64,000 bases of DNA, taken from positions 310,001-374,000 of the forward strand of contig NZ_VTRT01000004.1 of assembly GCF_008274585.1 (NCBI RefSeq), given 5' to 3'. The position numbers and the translations under genes were made by a program. Below, in pieces: positions 1-8,680 of the stretch (its first letter is position 1; each line of letters starts with the position of its first letter). This DNA comes from Pedobacter sp. BS3. GTDB taxonomy: Bacteria > Bacteroidota > Bacteroidia > Sphingobacteriales > Sphingobacteriaceae. The notes below the pieces were generated by a model. That model was not told where the DNA came from. It worked only from the letters and a program-made list of their open reading frames with translations, and searched no databases.

Positions 1-1970
1 TTTTTATCCCGGCAGTTTTACTATGCTTCATGGCAAGTATAAGTGTAGCACAAAACGGGATGTCGGGTCAATCTGACGGAATATATGATTATAACGAGGT
101 GTTTAAACCCATGTTTTACACTAAAGACGGTAACGAGTTGCGTTCTGCGAGTGGTAAGCCCGGGCCGAAATACTGGCAAAATAAAGCCGATTATCAGCTG
201 CGGGCTACACTGCACGAAGATATCAATGAAATTGCAGGTACTGAAATATTGACGTACACCAATAACAGCCCGGATGAACTATCATTTTTGTGGATGAACC
301 TGGATCAAAACCTGTTCAAAGACAATTCACGCGGTGAAGCTATTGTGCCCATAACCGGCAGCCGTAACGGGCATCACGGTCAGCAGTTCAATGGCGGATT
401 TAATATAAAGTCGGTGACATTGCTTGGTGCAGGAAAAAATCAGGCCGAAACACCGCTCAAATATCTTATTGACGATACCCGGATGCAGGTTTTTCTGCCA
501 TCGTTGCTGAAAAGCAGGGGTGGCCAACTGAAGTTAAAAATAGAGTTTTCCTTCATTTCGCCCGATTACGGTTCAGACCGGATGGGCGTAGTTCAAACCG
601 CCAATGGTAAAATATTTACGGTAGCCCAGTGGTATCCGCGGATGTGTGTGTACGACGATATCTCAGGCTGGAATACGATTCCGTACACCGGCCCCAGCGA
701 ATTTTACCTGGAATACGGCGATTTTGATATGTACATTACTGCGCCGGCAAATCACATTGTGGTAGGTTCGGGTCAATTGCAAAACCCGGAAGAAGTTTAC
801 ACCACGCAGCAGCTGCAACGCTGGAAACAGGCAGCACAAAGCGATAAAACCGTACTTGTGCGTTCTGCGTCGGAAGTTACCCAGGCATCATCGCGTCCTG
901 CCGGAAAAAAGCAATTAACCTGGCATTTTAAGGTCAGCAATGCCCGCGATGCTTCCTGGGCGTCATCGCCGGCCTTTGTGATCGATGCAGCCAGAATTAA
1001 CCTGCCAAGCGGTAAAAAATCACTGGCTATTTCAGCATACCCGGTTGAGAGCGCTACCGATACTGCCTGGAATCGCTCTACCGAATACACCAAAAAAAGC
1101 ATTGAATATAACTCGGCCAAATGGTATGAATATCCGTACCCGGCGGCTACGAATGTGGCGGGCAATGAAAATGGTATGGAATATCCCGGCATTGTTTTCT
1201 GTAATCTGAGATCGTCTAAAGCACGCTTATGGGGCGTAACCGATCATGAATTCGGGCATACCTGGTTCCCGATGATCGTTGGCTCGAACGAGCGCTTATA
1301 TGGCTGGATGGACGAAGGCTTTAATACTTTTATTAACTCATTGAGCACCGATAATTTTAATAATGGCGAATATCGCGATCCCGAAATTGACATGCATAAA
1401 GCTGCCCGGGTATATTGTAATCCGGTACTGGAGCCAATAATGAGCAGTCCCGATAATATGAAAGAAAAGCATATTGGTACGTTGTGCTATCGAAAACCTG
1501 CTGCCGGGCTAACCTTGCTGCGGGAACAGATACTGGGAACAGAGCGGTTTGACCGGGCATTTAAAACCTATATTGAGCAATGGGCATACAAGCATCCTGC
1601 GCCCGATGATTTTTTCCGTACCATAGAAAATGTGGCCGGCGAGAACCTGAGCTGGTTCTGGCGTGGCTGGTTCTATAATAACTGGAAGCTCGACCAGGCT
1701 GTCAGGCAGGTAAATTACGTTAACGATGACCCGAAGCAGGGAGCGCTGATAGCTATTGATAACCTGGAAAAAATGGCTATGCCGGTTATTATAGAGATTA
1801 AAACGGTTTCCGGGAAAGTTAACAGGGTTACCTTACCCGTTGAGATCTGGGAGCGTAATAGTACCTGGACATTTAAATATCCTTCACAGGAGCCGGTCTC
1901 GTCGGTAGTTATTGACCCGGATCATGTTTTCCCGGATTATAATTCTGAAAATAATACGTGGAGCAGGTAG
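1..1970 (+). CDS. M1 family metallopeptidase, 5' end outside the window
   Basis: A secreted zinc aminopeptidase-like protein. The frame is already open at base 3: the codons before the first ATG (base 30) encode a hydrophobic run ending in ASISVAQ, which looks like the end of a signal peptide. The true start is therefore upstream of the window and the ATG at 30 is internal. The zinc site is complete: HEFGH at bases 1245-1259 and the third ligand in WMDEGF, with the 18-residue spacing of M1 enzymes. The substrate-binding GAMEN loop appears as the variant ENGMEYPG just upstream. The C-terminal 150 residues are beta-rich. Such proteins are usually periplasmic or surface peptidases that clip N-terminal residues from peptides; the substrate is unknown. 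The family call is firm. Confidence 0.93.
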   Translation, partial: FIPAVLLCFMASISVAQNGMSGQSDGIYDYNEVFKPMFYTKDGNELRSASGKPGPKYWQNKADYQLRATLHEDINEIAGTEILTYTNNSPDELSFLWMNLDQNLFKDNSRGEAIVPITGSRNGHHGQQFNGGFNIKSVTLLGAGKNQAETPLKYLIDDTRMQVFLPSLLKSRGGQLKLKIEFSFISPDYGSDRMGVVQTANGKIFTVAQWYPRMCVYDDISGWNTIPYTGPSEFYLEYGDFDMYITAPANHIVVGSGQLQNPEEVYTTQQLQRWKQAAQSDKTVLVRSASEVTQASSRPAGKKQLTWHFKVSNARDASWASSPAFVIDAARINLPSGKKSLAISAYPVESATDTAWNRSTEYTKKSIEYNSAKWYEYPYPAATNVAGNENGMEYPGIVFCNLRSSKARLWGVTDHEFGHTWFPMIVGSNERLYGWMDEGFNTFINSLSTDNFNNGEYRDPEIDMHKAARVYCNPVLEPIMSSPDNMKEKHIGTLCYRKPAAGLTLLREQILGTERFDRAFKTYIEQWAYKHPAPDDFFRTIENVAGENLSWFWRGWFYNNWKLDQAVRQVNYVNDDPKQGALIAIDNLEKMAMPVIIEIKTVSGKVNRVTLPVEIWERNSTWTFKYPSQEPVSSVVIDPDHVFPDYNSENNTWSR

Positions 1971-2093
1971 TGCTAAGTAAAAATTCAAAACTCAAAAGTT
2001 AAAATTCAAAAGCTAAGCGCAGTGAGATCCTCCGGGTAATTTCGGGGTTCGGAATGAAAACAGGCAGGCCTTTGATAGAAATGCATTTCCCTG

Positions 2094-2138
2094 AAAAGTA
2101 AAATTTTTTCTTTCAGGATGAAAGAGAATTTTACTTTT
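2094..2138. terminator. Long AT-rich inverted repeat (probable terminator)
   Basis: Arms AAAAGTAAAATT (2094-2105) and AATTTTACTTTT (2127-2138) pair perfectly, and an inner TCTTTCA/TGAAAGA continues the stem around a short loop. The U-rich 3' arm lets it act as a terminator after the M1 peptidase in either direction. It also covers an ATG at 2118, which makes that ATG an unlikely start for the next gene. Confidence 0.55.
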
Positions 2139-2168
2139 GCTTTAACCGATCATAAAAAAAATAGGGGA

Positions 2169-3434
2169 ATGAAATACATCTTTACAAGCATGGCCATGCT
2201 GCTGGCCTGGATGGCCTATGGCCAGGCAAACTACCAGCCCGGATTTGTAGTAACCACGCAAAACGATACACTGAAAGGATTTATTGATTATAGGGAATGG
2301 AATAATAATCCCGCATTCTTTTTATTTAAGCCGGCGCCCGATAGTGAGATAAAGAAACTTGGCGTTCGGGATGTAACTTATATTAGCATTGATAGCATGG
2401 ATGCTTATCGTGCCATGATTATTCCTATCAGTAAAGACAGAATTGATGGCGACCTGTCATCAGGGGTAGATACCAGTAGTGTAATTGACACTGTGTTTCT
2501 GAAAACGGTATATCAGGGGCCGAAAGTTAAGCTGCTCTCTTATACAGATAAAATAAAATCACGTTACTATATACAGCATAATACAGACGCTGCTCCGGTA
2601 GAACTGGTATACCGGCAATACTATAATAAAGGGAGCGAAAGAACGATAACTATTGTAAGAGGATATCAAAAGCAATTGATCGCTGCTGCAATGCAGGCAA
2701 AAAATTACACTGCCGATGTTGAGAATGCCATTCGGTTTGCTGGTTATACGGCAGCAGATTTAATAAAATGTGTTGCAAAAATAAACGGCGACAACCGGGC
2801 TAAAGTTAAAAGATACGATCTGTCGCGTATCCGCTGGGTAATTGGAGCCGGCATTAATGCAAGCACAGCTTATTATAAAGGAGATCATGACCTGGCCGCA
2901 CCGGATGCAGTTAACAAAACCTCTTATCTGCCTGTAGCCTCCGTGAGTTTAGATTGATTATTTAATCCCAATATTGGCCGGAGTATATTTCGTATAGAGT
3001 TATCCGGCTCGGTTTCTAAACCAGAGATCAGTGCAAACACATCGGGCGGAAAAGTAGAGCATAACCATTCTTTTACACAATATACGGTTTCTCTTGCTCC
3101 TCAATACATCTATAATATCTATAACAAGAAACAACTGAAATTTTTTATGGGTACAGGCCTGTCATTTAATTGGTCTCAATATCAGCATAATATCAGTACT
3201 ACAAACCGTTATTCATCATCAGGAGTATCAACAACTTACCCTGCTGTTAAGCTTGAGCCATATTGGTGGAGTGTACCGGTTAAAGCAGGCATTATACTTA
3301 AACGTAATTACGGTATTACAGTTGCCTATTTGCAGCCGCTTATTCCGATAACCAATTATGTATATTATAAAGTTAATAACCGGATGATGCAGGTATCGTT
3401 TAGTTATTTTTTGAATAAATCGGCATCCAAATAA
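2169..3434 (+). pseudogene. Outer-membrane beta-barrel protein broken by an in-frame TGA
   Basis: The first of two tandem paralogues. Start MKYIFTSM at 2169 matches the start of the intact copy at 3542, and a signal peptide ends at AYGQ. Both copies share ANYQPGF, DTLKGFI and EWNNNP near the N-terminus, then a C-terminal barrel-like region beginning near RWVIGAGINASTAYYKGD. Reading stops at TGA 2955-2957, exactly where the paralogue has Trp (GLDW versus SLD-stop). Downstream, the same frame stays open and homologous (LFNPN, SKPEIS, HSFTQYT) to the stop at 3434. A single TGG to TGA change explains the break. The two halves would otherwise appear as ORFs ending at 2957 and starting at 3147. Function is unknown; a barrel-type outer-membrane location is inferred. 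Confidence 0.85.
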
Positions 3435-3541
3435 AAACAGGGAAGGGGCTTACAGGATCATTATACTCCATAATGCCAGCATCCTTTCTCAATAAAAATA
3501 GAAATGTTTTTTTCAGATAGATATTAATTAACAATGAGGGA

Positions 3542-4792
3542 ATGAAATATATTTTTACAAGTATGATCATGGCTTTGGCCAGCTTTGTTTATGGCCAGGC
3601 AAACTACCAGCCCGGATTTGTAATAACCACGCAAAGCGATACACTGAAAGGTTTTATTAATTACCAGGAATGGAATAATAATCCTAAGAAAATTGCATTT
3701 AGAAAAACGCCCGATGGAAAAACAATTGAATTTACGCCGCAAACCATTAGGGGATTTAATGTTTCGGATTTAGAAATATACAAAAGTGCCATAGTTTCAA
3801 TCAGTACAGACAAGGTTAGTGATTTGTCTTTGTTATCTACAGGAGCAGATAGCACGAGTATAACTGATACGGTGTTTTTAAAGGTGCTATATCCTGGTAA
3901 AAAGCTGCTGTTGTATGCCTATATAGATGAAATAAAACCTCGTTATTATATTCAAACTGCCGAAGATCATACTCCCAAAGAATTAACCTACCGTGAATAC
4001 TATGATTCGGCCTCTAAAGTTGTTACCAAAAGGAAATACCAGCAACAGCTTATTCTTATCGCTATAAAATTAGGAGTATATAACGCTGATATAATGAACA
4101 CTATAGCAGGCACAGGCTATAATGCCCAGGATCTGAAAAAATGTGTGATGCAGATTAATGGCGACAGCGAAAAAAGGAAGAACGGTTCAGCATCGCATAT
4201 TCGTTGGATTGTAGGCGCAGGAATAAATGCAAGTACGGCTTATTACAAAGGCGACAATGCTTTAGCGGGGGTAAATGCAACAAGTAAGGCGTCTTATACG
4301 CCGCAAATTTCGGGTGGATTAGATTGGCTGTTCAATCCAAATACAGGGCGTAATCTTATTCATTTTGGCTTGTCCGCTTTGGTATCTAAGCCCGAAATAA
4401 CTTTGGGAAAACCTGGTGATAATGTTTTTTATAAACATTCATTTACGCAATATACTTTATCCTTTTCTCCGCAATACGTTTATAATATTTACAATAAAGA
4501 GGCTTTTAAATTTTTTGTGGGTACCGGGTTTGCCATAAATCTTTCTAAATATTATAACAATAAAAACCTTACCGTATACTCAAATAATTCAGCAACGTAC
4601 GACCATCCCGTTGATCTGCAACCTGCTTGGTTAAGTATTCCTGTAAAAGCAGGGGCTTTAATTAACCGTAATTATGGATTCACGCTAACCTATCTGGCTC
4701 CGGCCGGTTCTATAACAAACTACCTGTTTTATGGTATTTATAACAGAATGATACAGGCATCATTTAACTATGTGCTTGGTAAGCATAAATAG
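3542..4792 (+). CDS. Putative outer-membrane beta-barrel protein, intact paralogue
   Basis: A 416-residue exported protein with a signal peptide (MKYIFTSMIMALASFVYGQ). The N-terminal half (about residues 20-210) is an unrecognised domain rich in DTLKGFI/EWNNNP-type motifs. The C-terminal half (about 225-416) shows alternating hydrophobic/polar strands, many aromatic residues, and ends in a strand-like IQASFNYVLGKHK, consistent with a small outer-membrane barrel of the PorT/OmpW-like kind. It is the undamaged sister of the broken gene immediately upstream, separated by about 107 bp without a strong terminator. No function can be assigned from sequence alone. Confidence 0.75.
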   Translation: MKYIFTSMIMALASFVYGQANYQPGFVITTQSDTLKGFINYQEWNNNPKKIAFRKTPDGKTIEFTPQTIRGFNVSDLEIYKSAIVSISTDKVSDLSLLSTGADSTSITDTVFLKVLYPGKKLLLYAYIDEIKPRYYIQTAEDHTPKELTYREYYDSASKVVTKRKYQQQLILIAIKLGVYNADIMNTIAGTGYNAQDLKKCVMQINGDSEKRKNGSASHIRWIVGAGINASTAYYKGDNALAGVNATSKASYTPQISGGLDWLFNPNTGRNLIHFGLSALVSKPEITLGKPGDNVFYKHSFTQYTLSFSPQYVYNIYNKEAFKFFVGTGFAINLSKYYNNKNLTVYSNNSATYDHPVDLQPAWLSIPVKAGALINRNYGFTLTYLAPAGSITNYLFYGIYNRMIQASFNYVLGKHK

Positions 4793-4808
4793 GTACCGAT
4801 AATAATAC

Positions 4809-4852
4809 CGGCAAACGGCCTCGTGTCTCTATAAACACAAGGCTGTTTGCCG
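4809..4852. terminator. Bidirectional hairpin terminator between convergent genes
   Basis: Arms CGGCAAACGGCCTCGTGT (4809-4826) and ACACAAGGCTGTTTGCCG (4835-4852) pair with one mismatch and one G-T wobble around an 8-nt loop. It lies between the plus-strand barrel gene (stop 4792) and the minus-strand DinB gene (stop 4880), as expected for a shared terminator. Confidence 0.75.
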
Positions 4853-4879
4853 TATCTGAGCGACTGTTTTGGAATGGCA

Positions 4880-5380
4880 TTAACTAAAATCAGATTCATC
4901 AGCGCTGGGGCCATAGCTGCCTGGGAGGGGAATGTCCAGCAGGCGAAGATAAACGCCTAATTGAGCCCGGTGGTGTACAATCTGGCAAAAAGCCATACGG
5001 ATAACCTCATACCTGGTTGAAGTGCTGTATATTTCATCGCCGTTGCGTAAGGTCCAGCTGCCGGTAAGGTCGCTTTCCTGTGCTTTTTCCAGATGGGCTT
5101 TTCCGTCGGCCCAACACTCTTCAAAGTAGTTTACCAGCTCTTCGGTACTTTTAATGTCTTTGGGGTTGTACGGGCTGCTGGCAAAATCAAGCTCTGAAGT
5201 GGTTAATGTCATGGTTACCCATGAGGGTAGTTCGGCCACATGCGTAGCCAGCCGTTTCAGGATCATGCTTTTGGGATGAGGCTGCCAGTTGAACTTATCG
5301 GCGGGTACACGGCTTAGCATTTTACGGGTTGTCTGAGCCTCCTGCTCCATTTCTTTCAATAATAATTCAATGATTTGCAT
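4880..5380 (-). CDS. DinB family protein
   Basis: A 166-residue all-helical protein of the DinB/YfiT four-helix-bundle superfamily. Typical signatures are an N-terminal MEQEAQTTRKMLSRVP helix, HVAELPSW with the first metal-site histidine, and the C-terminal HHRAQLGVYLRLLDIPLPGSYGPS segment, where HHRAQ supplies the other metal ligands. Members are divalent-metal-binding proteins, some thiol-dependent S-transferases, many of unknown function. It follows the WYL regulator on the same strand with an 83-bp gap. This pairing is common in Bacteroidota and suggests that the regulator controls it. The substrate is unknown. Confidence 0.88.
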   Translation of the reverse strand: MQIIELLLKEMEQEAQTTRKMLSRVPADKFNWQPHPKSMILKRLATHVAELPSWVTMTLTTSELDFASSPYNPKDIKSTEELVNYFEECWADGKAHLEKAQESDLTGSWTLRNGDEIYSTSTRYEVIRMAFCQIVHHRAQLGVYLRLLDIPLPGSYGPSADESDFS

Positions 5381-5463
5381 AACAGTATTTTTTAATAGTT
5401 ACTGCAAAGCAAACCGCCCGCACTGACAACCCTATGGCAGTGTATTTTGAAACATGAAAAAAA

Positions 5464-6153
5464 CTAATAATTCACCGGCAGAAACTCCATATACTCGTTC
5501 AGCGTAATATGATCAGTTTTGCGGAAAGGTATATCCAGGTTGCGGATCTTCTGGATACGTGATACCCGGAAATCGCGGTATTCATTACGTTTGTGACACC
5601 AGGCAATTAAATGCCAGTTTAAGGCGTAAAATACTAATCCGATAGGCTCAAGCTCACGACGGCTGATCTCATCCTGGCTGTTCCTGTAATCAATATCAAT
5701 TATCTTTTTTGCTGATATGGCATTTTGAAGCGCAGACAAATAGTTAAAATTATAGTTAAAGCAGGACGGAAGCTGTAATCTGATGTTTTCATTCAGGGCT
5801 TCGAGCTTTTCTTTCTGCGCCGATCGTAATACGGCCTTGATCTTATTCAAAGCGCTGGCATAATAGGTCTGTATGGATTTGTCTGTAAATCCGCTGACAA
5901 GCGATTCTATTAACAGCAGGGCATTGGCTTCTTCGGTGTTAAACGATACGGGCTGTAAAAAATATCCTTCGGCCAGGAAATAACCTTTGTTCGGTTCAAA
6001 TCCTACCGGGATTCCCTGCTCGTTCAGCGCCCGTATATCCCGGTAAACGGTTCGGATGCTGATATCAAACGTTTGGGCTATGGTTTCGGTAGTGACATAT
6101 TTTCGCGATTGCAGCAACGTGGATATTCCAAAAAGTCTGTCAATGCGGTTCAT
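5464..6153 (-). CDS. YafY-type HTH and WYL domain transcriptional regulator
   Basis: A 229-residue cytoplasmic regulator. Residues 1-55 form a winged helix-turn-helix (RLFGISTLLQSRKYVTTETIA, SIRTVYRDIRALNEQGIPV). Residues 130-215 form the WYL domain, with LVFYALNWHLIAWCHKRNEYRDFRVSRIQ carrying the family's conserved aromatic and arginine positions. WYL regulators sense nucleic-acid or nucleotide ligands. The ORF starts 8 bp downstream of the amidase stop and reads toward dinB, so the three minus-strand genes could share a transcript. The family is certain; the target genes are inferred from position only. Confidence 0.92.
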   Translation of the reverse strand: MNRIDRLFGISTLLQSRKYVTTETIAQTFDISIRTVYRDIRALNEQGIPVGFEPNKGYFLAEGYFLQPVSFNTEEANALLLIESLVSGFTDKSIQTYYASALNKIKAVLRSAQKEKLEALNENIRLQLPSCFNYNFNYLSALQNAISAKKIIDIDYRNSQDEISRRELEPIGLVFYALNWHLIAWCHKRNEYRDFRVSRIQKIRNLDIPFRKTDHITLNEYMEFLPVNY

Positions 6154-6161
6154 GATATTGC

Positions 6162-6941
6162 TTACTCGGCCTGTAATTTGTATGCTTTTATACCATTAAG
6201 CAGGTTGCTGATCACTTCTTCCTGGCCTTTTTCAGAATTGAGATAATCTTCTTCTTCGGTACTGCTAATATACCCAATTTCTGTAAGTACAGCGGGCATG
6301 CCGGCACGGGCCAGCACGGCCAGGCTTTGTTCCCGTACGCCGCGGTCTATACGTCCGGCCGCTTTGAACTGATCCTGGATATAGGTTGCCAGCGCCAGGC
6401 TTTGCTTGCGGAACTGGTTTTTCATGAGCGACAGGATGATGATACTTTCCGGGTCTTTCGGATCGTAACCACCATAATTGTCTTTATAATCTTTTTCAAG
6501 CAGGATAGAGGCGTTTTCGCGTATGGCGACATCCTGCTCATTTAAGCGGTTAAACCCCGATACCAGCGTTTCAGCGCCCCGGTATGAGCTTCTGCCCGGC
6601 GTTTTATAGGGGAGGGAATTACAGTGGATGGAAATAAACAGATCGGCTTTTGCATTGTTGGCTATGCCAATACGGTCGTATAATTTTACATAAACATCGG
6701 TGGTGCGGGTATAGATTACCTTCACATCCGGCAGCTCTTTTTTAATGGCTTTGCCTAAACCAAGCGCTATTTTAAGCGCTACGTTTTTCTCTTTGGAATA
6801 GGCGCCCGATGCACCGCTGTCTTCGCCGCCGTGACCGGCATCAATAACAATGGTTTTTACCTTGCCGGATAAGCTTTGTGCATGAACTGCAACGCTGCAA
6901 ATACATAAGAAATAAAGGAGGATTGTCTTTAAGCCGTTCAA
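6162..6941 (-). CDS. N-acetylmuramoyl-L-alanine amidase (Amidase_3)
   Basis: A periplasmic cell-wall hydrolase that cuts the bond between N-acetylmuramic acid and the stem peptide, as in AmiA/B/C. The catalytic domain is complete: VIDAGHGGEDSGASG (zinc His), KEKNVALKIAL (zinc Glu), LFISIHCNS (zinc His) and the catalytic Glu in VLTEIGYISSTEEEDYL. A signal peptide (LKTILLYFLCICSVAVHAQ) precedes it. The longest frame starts at a TTG at 6977, but that TTG lies inside the -7 box TATATTTG on this strand. The in-frame TTG at 6941 (MNGLKTILLYF) is preferred; no ATG is available. It is divergent from higBA. Confidence 0.9.
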   Translation of the reverse strand: MNGLKTILLYFLCICSVAVHAQSLSGKVKTIVIDAGHGGEDSGASGAYSKEKNVALKIALGLGKAIKKELPDVKVIYTRTTDVYVKLYDRIGIANNAKADLFISIHCNSLPYKTPGRSSYRGAETLVSGFNRLNEQDVAIRENASILLEKDYKDNYGGYDPKDPESIIILSLMKNQFRKQSLALATYIQDQFKAAGRIDRGVREQSLAVLARAGMPAVLTEIGYISSTEEEDYLNSEKGQEEVISNLLNGIKAYKLQAE

Positions 6942-6974
6942 AACTGTAGTATTTATAGTTACGTATCTGGCCGG

Positions 6975-7005
6975 CAAATATACTGATGTTTATCTAACGT
7001 ATAAA
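6975..7005 (-). promoter_or_regulatory. Bacteroidota-type promoter for the amidase gene
   Basis: On the minus strand TTTA (7002-7005) is followed after 19 nt by TATATTTG (6975-6982), a perfect TAnnTTTG -7 element of the primary Bacteroidota sigma factor. The transcript would start near 6970, which supports the 6941 translation start. Confidence 0.6.
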
Positions 7006-7032
7006 CCGGAGAGGCTGAAAGATAATTAAGAA

Positions 7033-7063
7033 TTGGAATGTTACCATTTTGGTAATATATTTG
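7033..7063 (+). promoter_or_regulatory. higBA promoter with palindromic operator
   Basis: TTG (7033-7035), a 20-nt spacer and TATATTTG (7056-7063) form a consensus Bacteroidota promoter. The spacer holds the perfect inverted repeat TTACCA-TTT-TGGTAA (7041-7055), placed where bound antitoxin would block sigma factor. Autoregulation by HigA through such a palindrome is established for the family; the exact site here is inferred. The -7 box ends 3 nt before the toxin ATG, so the mRNA may be leaderless. Confidence 0.65.
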
Positions 7064-7066
7064 TAT

Positions 7067-7378
7067 ATGCGAATAATCGCTAAAAAGACACTGGTTGGAT
7101 TTTATCAGGAAAATGCTTCGTCTAAAAAGCATTTAGAGGCTTGGTTTAAGGAAGCGGAGGATAGTAATTGGGAGAAACCGGGAGATATAATTAATGATTA
7201 TCCTTTTGCGGATGTGATTACGGGAAAGAGGTTTGTGTTTAATATTAAAGGCAATGATTTCAGGTTAATTGCAGATATTGAGTTTCGGTTGAAAATAGTA
7301 TTTATTGTATGGATTGGTACGCATGCTGCGTATGATAAAATTAATGTTAAGGAGATTAAGTATGTTAAGGCTCATTAA
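7067..7378 (+). CDS. higB: HigB-type toxin (mRNA interferase)
   Basis: A 103-residue RelE/HigB-superfamily toxin. Recognisable are MRIIAKKTLVGFYQ, the AWFKEAEDSNWEKPGDI segment, VFNIKGNDFRLIADI and the C-terminal VFIVWIGTHAAYDKINVKEI, which is characteristic of the HigB_toxin family. Such toxins cleave mRNA on the ribosome and stop growth when released from antitoxin. The start at ATG 7067 is preferred over an upstream in-frame TTG (7049), which lies in the operator. The antitoxin gene overlaps its last 17 bases, in the toxin-first order typical of higBA. Confidence 0.88.
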   Translation: MRIIAKKTLVGFYQENASSKKHLEAWFKEAEDSNWEKPGDIINDYPFADVITGKRFVFNIKGNDFRLIADIEFRLKIVFIVWIGTHAAYDKINVKEIKYVKAH

Positions 7379-7718
7379 AACCGAGGAAGAATACGAAAAT
7401 GCACTTGAAGATGCATATAGCCTCATGCAGCGAGATAATTTAGAAGGTGAAGATCAAGACAGGCTGGAACTTTTAACGCTTTTAATAGAACATTATGAGA
7501 AAGAGCATTACACGGTTATGCCTCCAAATCCCATTGATGCAATAAAGTTCAGGTTGGAACAATTAGGCAAACCGGAAACAGAACTCTCGAAGATTTTGGG
7601 CGCCAGAAGCCGGCAGTCTGAAATACTGAGCGGCAAACGTAAACTAAGCTTAGAAATGATTCGGCGGTTACACGACGCTTTGGGAATACCTGCGGTAAGC
7701 TTAATTGGTAAGTATTGA
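7362..7718 (+). CDS. higA: HigA-type antitoxin with XRE helix-turn-helix
   Basis: A 118-residue antitoxin that should bind and neutralise the overlapping HigB and repress the shared promoter. The N-terminal part (about 1-55) is a charged, helical toxin-binding region. The C-terminal part carries a Cro/C1-type helix-turn-helix (PETELSKILGARSRQSEILSGKR, then KLSLEMIRRLHDALGIP). The start ATG 7362 has a good AAGGAG ribosome-binding site at 7349-7354, 7 nt upstream. This is unusual for the window and suggests that coupled translation keeps antitoxin in excess. A longer frame from 7305 lies inside higB and is not needed. Confidence 0.9.
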   Translation: MLRLIKTEEEYENALEDAYSLMQRDNLEGEDQDRLELLTLLIEHYEKEHYTVMPPNPIDAIKFRLEQLGKPETELSKILGARSRQSEILSGKRKLSLEMIRRLHDALGIPAVSLIGKY

Positions 7719-7733
7719 TGTATGAAAATAATA

Positions 7734-7762
7734 AACGCTGCCCGGAATATTCCGGCAGCGTT
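7734..7762. terminator. Hairpin terminator after higBA
   Basis: AACGCTGCC, one bulged C, then a GGAATATTCC palindrome and GGCAGCGTT form a strong stem 16 nt after the higA stop. The plus-strand tail is only moderately T-rich (TTATT). Confidence 0.6.
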
Positions 7763-7799
7763 ATTAAAAGGGCGTTAATTATTAATAGAAGCATTGCAA

Positions 7800-7822
7800 G
7801 GTGTGAGCTACAGGCTCACACC
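7800..7822. repeat. REP-like palindrome
   Basis: GGTGTGAGC-TACAG-GCTCACACC has perfect 9-bp arms, followed by AGC. The right arm resembles the CTCGCACCAGC arm of the larger palindrome at 45720-45777, so the two appear to belong to one dispersed family. It sits between the higA terminator and the stop of the minus-strand lipoprotein gene and could also end transcription there. Confidence 0.6.
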
Positions 7823-7838
7823 AGCGTAGGGATGTTTT

Positions 7839-8351
7839 TTAGTAACTTTTAACTTTTAAATTAAAAGAACCGTCTGTGATCTCTTTGAAATCGTTACTAT
7901 CATTTTGATTTCTTGCTTTAAATTTAAAAGTGCCTTTTACATTTCCGGTTTTAGAGAATTCAGAGATTTTTACTTCTCCTATAGCCCCACTGCCTGAATA
8001 GGGTGCTGCCCAGGTTTTTGAGCCGCTAACACTTGCTTCCACATAAGATGCGGTAACCGCAATAGCTACTCCGCCACTGGTTATTTCATAAGTGCCGGGT
8101 TTTTCATCATAACCAGTAATAATAAGGTTAATGGTTTTACCTCCCATATCTACCCCCATCATCGTTAAAGCTTTACCTGTCGACACAAAATTTGCACTGG
8201 CCGTCATTGAAACCCAACTTGAGCCTGCTATTTTAGCTTTAATAGTGCCTTCCGCGGCATTTCCGCCATCGCCGCCGTCTTTGTCTTTTTTGCATGCAGC
8301 AATAGAGAATAAAATTAATCCGGCTGCCATGAGTGTTTTGAGCGTTTTCAT
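7839..8351 (-). CDS. Small lipoprotein, DUF6252-like
   Basis: A 170-residue predicted lipoprotein. The start MKTLKTLMAAG at 8351 gives a signal peptide ending in the lipobox IAAC, followed by a Lys/Asp/Gly-rich linker (KKDKDGGDGG). The mature part begins with IKAKIAGSSWVSM and contains NLIITGYDEKPGTYEIT and a C-terminal GTFKFKARNQND...GSFNLK strand pattern. This resembles the Bacteroidota DUF6252-type beta-sandwich lipoproteins, whose function is unknown. The 69 in-frame bases upstream, to an ATG at 8420, add a non-signal-like N-terminus and are rejected. The family match is from memory of the pattern only. Confidence 0.75.
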   Translation of the reverse strand: MKTLKTLMAAGLILFSIAACKKDKDGGDGGNAAEGTIKAKIAGSSWVSMTASANFVSTGKALTMMGVDMGGKTINLIITGYDEKPGTYEITSGGVAIAVTASYVEASVSGSKTWAAPYSGSGAIGEVKISEFSKTGNVKGTFKFKARNQNDSNDFKEITDGSFNLKVKSY

Positions 8352-8420
8352 AATTAATACTGTTAAATTGTTTTGGTTATTGTTTACCACAAAAGAATCC
8401 GGTTTCGGTGCAGCATTCAA

Positions 8421-8680
8421 TCCGTAATTCCACGGATTTTTGCTTTTTGTTGTAACGATATTCTTATGTTCCCGGGAGGCTAAAATCCAGCCTTTAAACG
8501 GTTCTACAGATACCGGGATCCTGGTATTTTGATAAAATGGTTGGATGGCATTGCCGATTTAAACCCGATTGTAATGGATACCGGCCTGTGTGGAAGGCTT
8601 GCAGGCGTATGAATGGAAAGCGGGACTACCGGTTCCGAAGTGCTTCCGGCAGTGCTTTTCAAAAAATATCAAGAGGTATT
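8421..8680. other. Intergenic stretch without a recognised gene
   Basis: The 260-330 bp between the start of the lipoprotein gene and the stop of the T9SS-sorted protein gene hold no convincing ORF, repeat or strong hairpin. A frame at 8537-8809 runs antisense into the T9SS gene and is treated as a shadow. Confidence 0.5.

Noticed and set aside
2118-2168. Upstream ATG extending the broken barrel gene
   Set aside because: It lies inside a long hairpin, adds a non-signal N-terminus, and the intact paralogue starts at the position equivalent to 2169.
2955-2957. TGA as selenocysteine codon
   Set aside because: The paralogue has Trp, the protein is not a redox enzyme, and no SECIS-like structure or selenocysteine genes are seen.
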